Translations under genes and position numbers: made by a program | Part shown: positions 57,942-59,431 of the stretch, in pieces | How positions within the stretch are numbered: the stretch's first letter is position 1 | Layout: every line of letters starts with the position of its first letter | Assembly (NCBI GenBank): GCA_021413735.1 | Contig: JAIOPV010000221.1 | Span: 1 to 59,431 of the forward strand | DNA from: Planctomycetota bacterium | GTDB lineage: Bacteria > Planctomycetota > Planctomycetia > Gemmatales > Gemmataceae | Length of the DNA: 59,431 nt | Reading direction: 5' to 3' | The notes under the pieces: generated by a model | What the model saw: the letters and a program-made list of their open reading frames with translations, nothing else | Told to the model about the DNA's origin: nothing | Databases searched by the model: none

Positions 57942-58193
57942 TCAACCGCGACAAGTGTTTCGCGGTGAACGTCCCGAAATCCCAGCGAAATCAGGTTCCT
58001 GTGGGTATCGTTGTGTGGCACCCGCATGGTCTCGTGTGGTGACCCGTGGTGTCACTCCGCCCACGGAGCAATCGTGGTTGCCAAACATGAAGTACACCGG
58101 GCGCCGGACCTTCTCGGCGATGGCCTCTGGGTGCTCAGTCACGTCGTCGGCTTCTCCGATGTCGCCCGAGACGATGAGCCAAGCGAGTTTCAT
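57942..58193 (-). pseudogene. Metallophosphoesterase fragment
   Basis: An 83-aa frame with WLIVSGDIGEADDV and RRPVYFMFGNHDCSVGG, the middle metal-binding motifs (GDxxE and GNHD) of a calcineurin-like phosphoesterase. The DxH start and the C-terminal GHxH are absent, and the end (SGRSPRNTCRG) is unlike the family. It is probably a remnant. It lies 13 bp from the tRNA end. Confidence 0.6.
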
Positions 58194-58289
58194 TCGGTGG
58201 TTATTGCATGAGCAGATGCGAGGGTCGGTCTACCATCAATAAGAACTCCGCCCAGACATCGTCGGGCGGGAGGGCGAGTTTTGTGCTGT

Positions 58290-58646
58290 TTAGCGGAACA
58301 GGCGGCCCAGAAGCAAGGGGCGATTGAGGGGATAGGCACCGTAGTTTGAGTTGTACGGGGAATAGTACCCAGGGTTCAGGCCGTAGCCGCCGAGCCCGTA
58401 ACCTCCCAAACCGTAACCTCCGTAACCCCCAAGACCAAAGCCTCCATAACCCCCGGACCCTCCGTAGTAGCTGCGATTGTAGCCACCTCCATAGCCGCCA
58501 TGGTGATAGCCACCACCGCTGTGATAGCCTCCGTGACCACCGCCGCCATGCCCACCTCCGTGGCCCCCACCGTGAGCTGCCGAAGCAGTGCCGGCGAAAC
58601 TGAACGTCGCGAGGCCAACGCCCAGTGCCATAATCAGACTTTTCAT
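58290..58646 (-). CDS. Exported Gly/Tyr/His-rich protein
   Basis: 118 aa. A signal peptide (IMALGVGLATFSFAGTASAA) is followed by HGGGHGGGHGGGGHGGYHSG and many GGYG/GLGGYG repeats. Such chains can bind metals through His and form fibres or coats. No catalytic motif is present. The nearby sequence has a similar base content to the other genes. Confidence 0.75.
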   Translation of the reverse strand: MKSLIMALGVGLATFSFAGTASAAHGGGHGGGHGGGGHGGYHSGGGYHHGGYGGGYNRSYYGGSGGYGGFGLGGYGGYGLGGYGLGGYGLNPGYYSPYNSNYGAYPLNRPLLLGRLFR

Positions 58647-58910
58647 GATGCATCTCTTTAGGTGTTGGGCGATTCACTTAACTAACGGGGCTGAAGGTCC
58701 GGCTTGCGCGAAGTGGAATAACTGTTCTGACCGCGACCCAGCGGTTCCGGCTGGTCTGCATTTCCCGCTGCAGGAAGTGGAAGAAACAATAGAGGAGCGA
58801 ATCTTCCCCACAACGAACACGCCACGAAGGGTCGGGAATGAGAAGTGATTAACGTCGTGCGAGGGTCTTTGCCAGATGTCGGATTCGGTTCCGCGTCGCG
58901 TTGACTGATC

Positions 58911-59431
58911 CTACTGCTCATCGAGAACCGACCGCACCTTGCGGGCCAGATCGAGCGGCGTGAAAGGCTTCTGAACGAAAGAGTCTCGGGCTTCAATGAC
59001 ACCGTGTCGAACTATTGCATCGTCGGTATATCCGCTCATGAACAGCACTCGCACTCCCGGCCGCAGGGTGCGGATGGCCTCAGCCAGTTCCCGACCACCC
59101 ATTCCCGGCATCACCACGTCCGTCAGGAGCAAATCAATCGGCCCAGCGTGGGCCTCGGCGACGCGAATAGCATCCACGCCGTTTCCGGCTTCCAGGACCT
59201 TGTACCCCTTCGTTTTGAGGGCAATCGCTGCGAACTTCCGGACCGCATATTCGTCTTCGACCAGAAGCATTGTCTCGGTGCCGCTGGCGGGTGTGGTCGC
59301 GCTGGCCGTGGAGGGCGACGACCCAGCCTCGACCACCGCAGGTAGGTGGACCAAGAACGTGGTTCCAACCCCCACGACGCTGGAAACGTGGATCTGCCCA
59401 CCAGCTTGTTTCACAATGCCGTACACGGTGG
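58911..59431 (-). CDS. Hybrid histidine kinase, C-terminal end with REC domain (partial)
   Basis: The frame runs off the right edge. The visible part begins with TVYGIVKQAGGQIHVSSVVG and VGTTFLVHLP, the final part of a HATPase_c domain (G2 box region). A linker follows. The C-terminal receiver domain has MLLVEDEYAVRKF, IDLLLTDVVMPGMGG with the phospho-Asp, LFMSGYTDD, and the Lys in FVQKPFTPLDL. It is a hybrid two-component kinase; its sensor domains and His box lie beyond the window. Confidence 0.9.
   Translation of the reverse strand, partial: TVYGIVKQAGGQIHVSSVVGVGTTFLVHLPAVVEAGSSPSTASATTPASGTETMLLVEDEYAVRKFAAIALKTKGYKVLEAGNGVDAIRVAEAHAGPIDLLLTDVVMPGMGGRELAEAIRTLRPGVRVLFMSGYTDDAIVRHGVIEARDSFVQKPFTPLDLARKVRSVLDEQ

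Overview
The window reads as chromosome from a planctomycete of the Gemmataceae type. The main signs are a DUF1501 / DUF1549-DUF1553 / cytochrome-WD40 gene set, a DUF1559 pseudopilin-like protein, long Ser/Thr kinases fused to WD40 or sulfatase-modifying (SUMF1) domains, a secreted FG-GAP/IPT protein with an LExR-type N-terminus, PQQ-like propellers and a BatA/VWA membrane protein. Nearly all of it is G+C-rich coding DNA. No transposase, integrase, CRISPR array or rRNA was seen. One tRNA is present, Gln(UUG).

Layout. 1-5.4 kb: the end of a CocE-type hydrolase, a secreted FG-GAP protein with 43 consecutive prolines, and folC. 5.4-12.3 kb: a GT87-like membrane protein, deoC, a VWA/BatA protein, a zeta-toxin-like kinase overlapping a small partner, and a PQQ-propeller protein. 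12.3-17.8 kb: an acyl-CoA-synthetase-like ligase divergent from a receiver protein, a winged-helix-like protein and an 869-aa P-loop ATPase; the last two may form an uncharacterised system. 18-26.3 kb: an esterase, an acidic-tail protein, a phosphoesterase, a sugar epimerase, homoserine dehydrogenase, a DUF1559 protein and a sulfotransferase. 26.4-34.2 kb: the DUF1501 / DUF1549-1553 / WD40 / cytochrome-WD40 set and an SGNH hydrolase. 34.3-38.5 kb: two 55-codon truncated copies of a flavoprotein N-terminus around a SUKH-family gene, then the intact flavoprotein and a DUF1015 protein. 38.6-49.5 kb: a dapA-like gene, two large kinases, a ThiS-ThiG fusion, Uma2, a PTH2-like protein and an MFS transporter. 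49.5-59.4 kb: a secreted four-repeat protein, a transglutaminase, decayed kinase and NosZ-like genes, a redoxin, a coiled-coil/HARE-like protein, ggt, rplU, tRNA-Gln and a hybrid histidine kinase running off the end.

Three non-coding signals stand out. (1) A roughly 75-95 bp element lies 105-155 bp upstream of three unrelated genes (the epimerase, a WD40 kinase and rplU). It has TTCCGG boxes and a hairpin whose stem changes on both sides together, which makes it a candidate undescribed structured leader RNA or regulatory element. (2) Palindromic repeat elements of several families sit at gene ends, and three have entered reading frames without breaking them (the winged-helix gene, the ATPase gene and hom). 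(3) The truncated flavoprotein copies share one identical 21-nt end, although their coding parts differ by many synonymous changes.

All function calls come from motifs read by eye. No database search was run.
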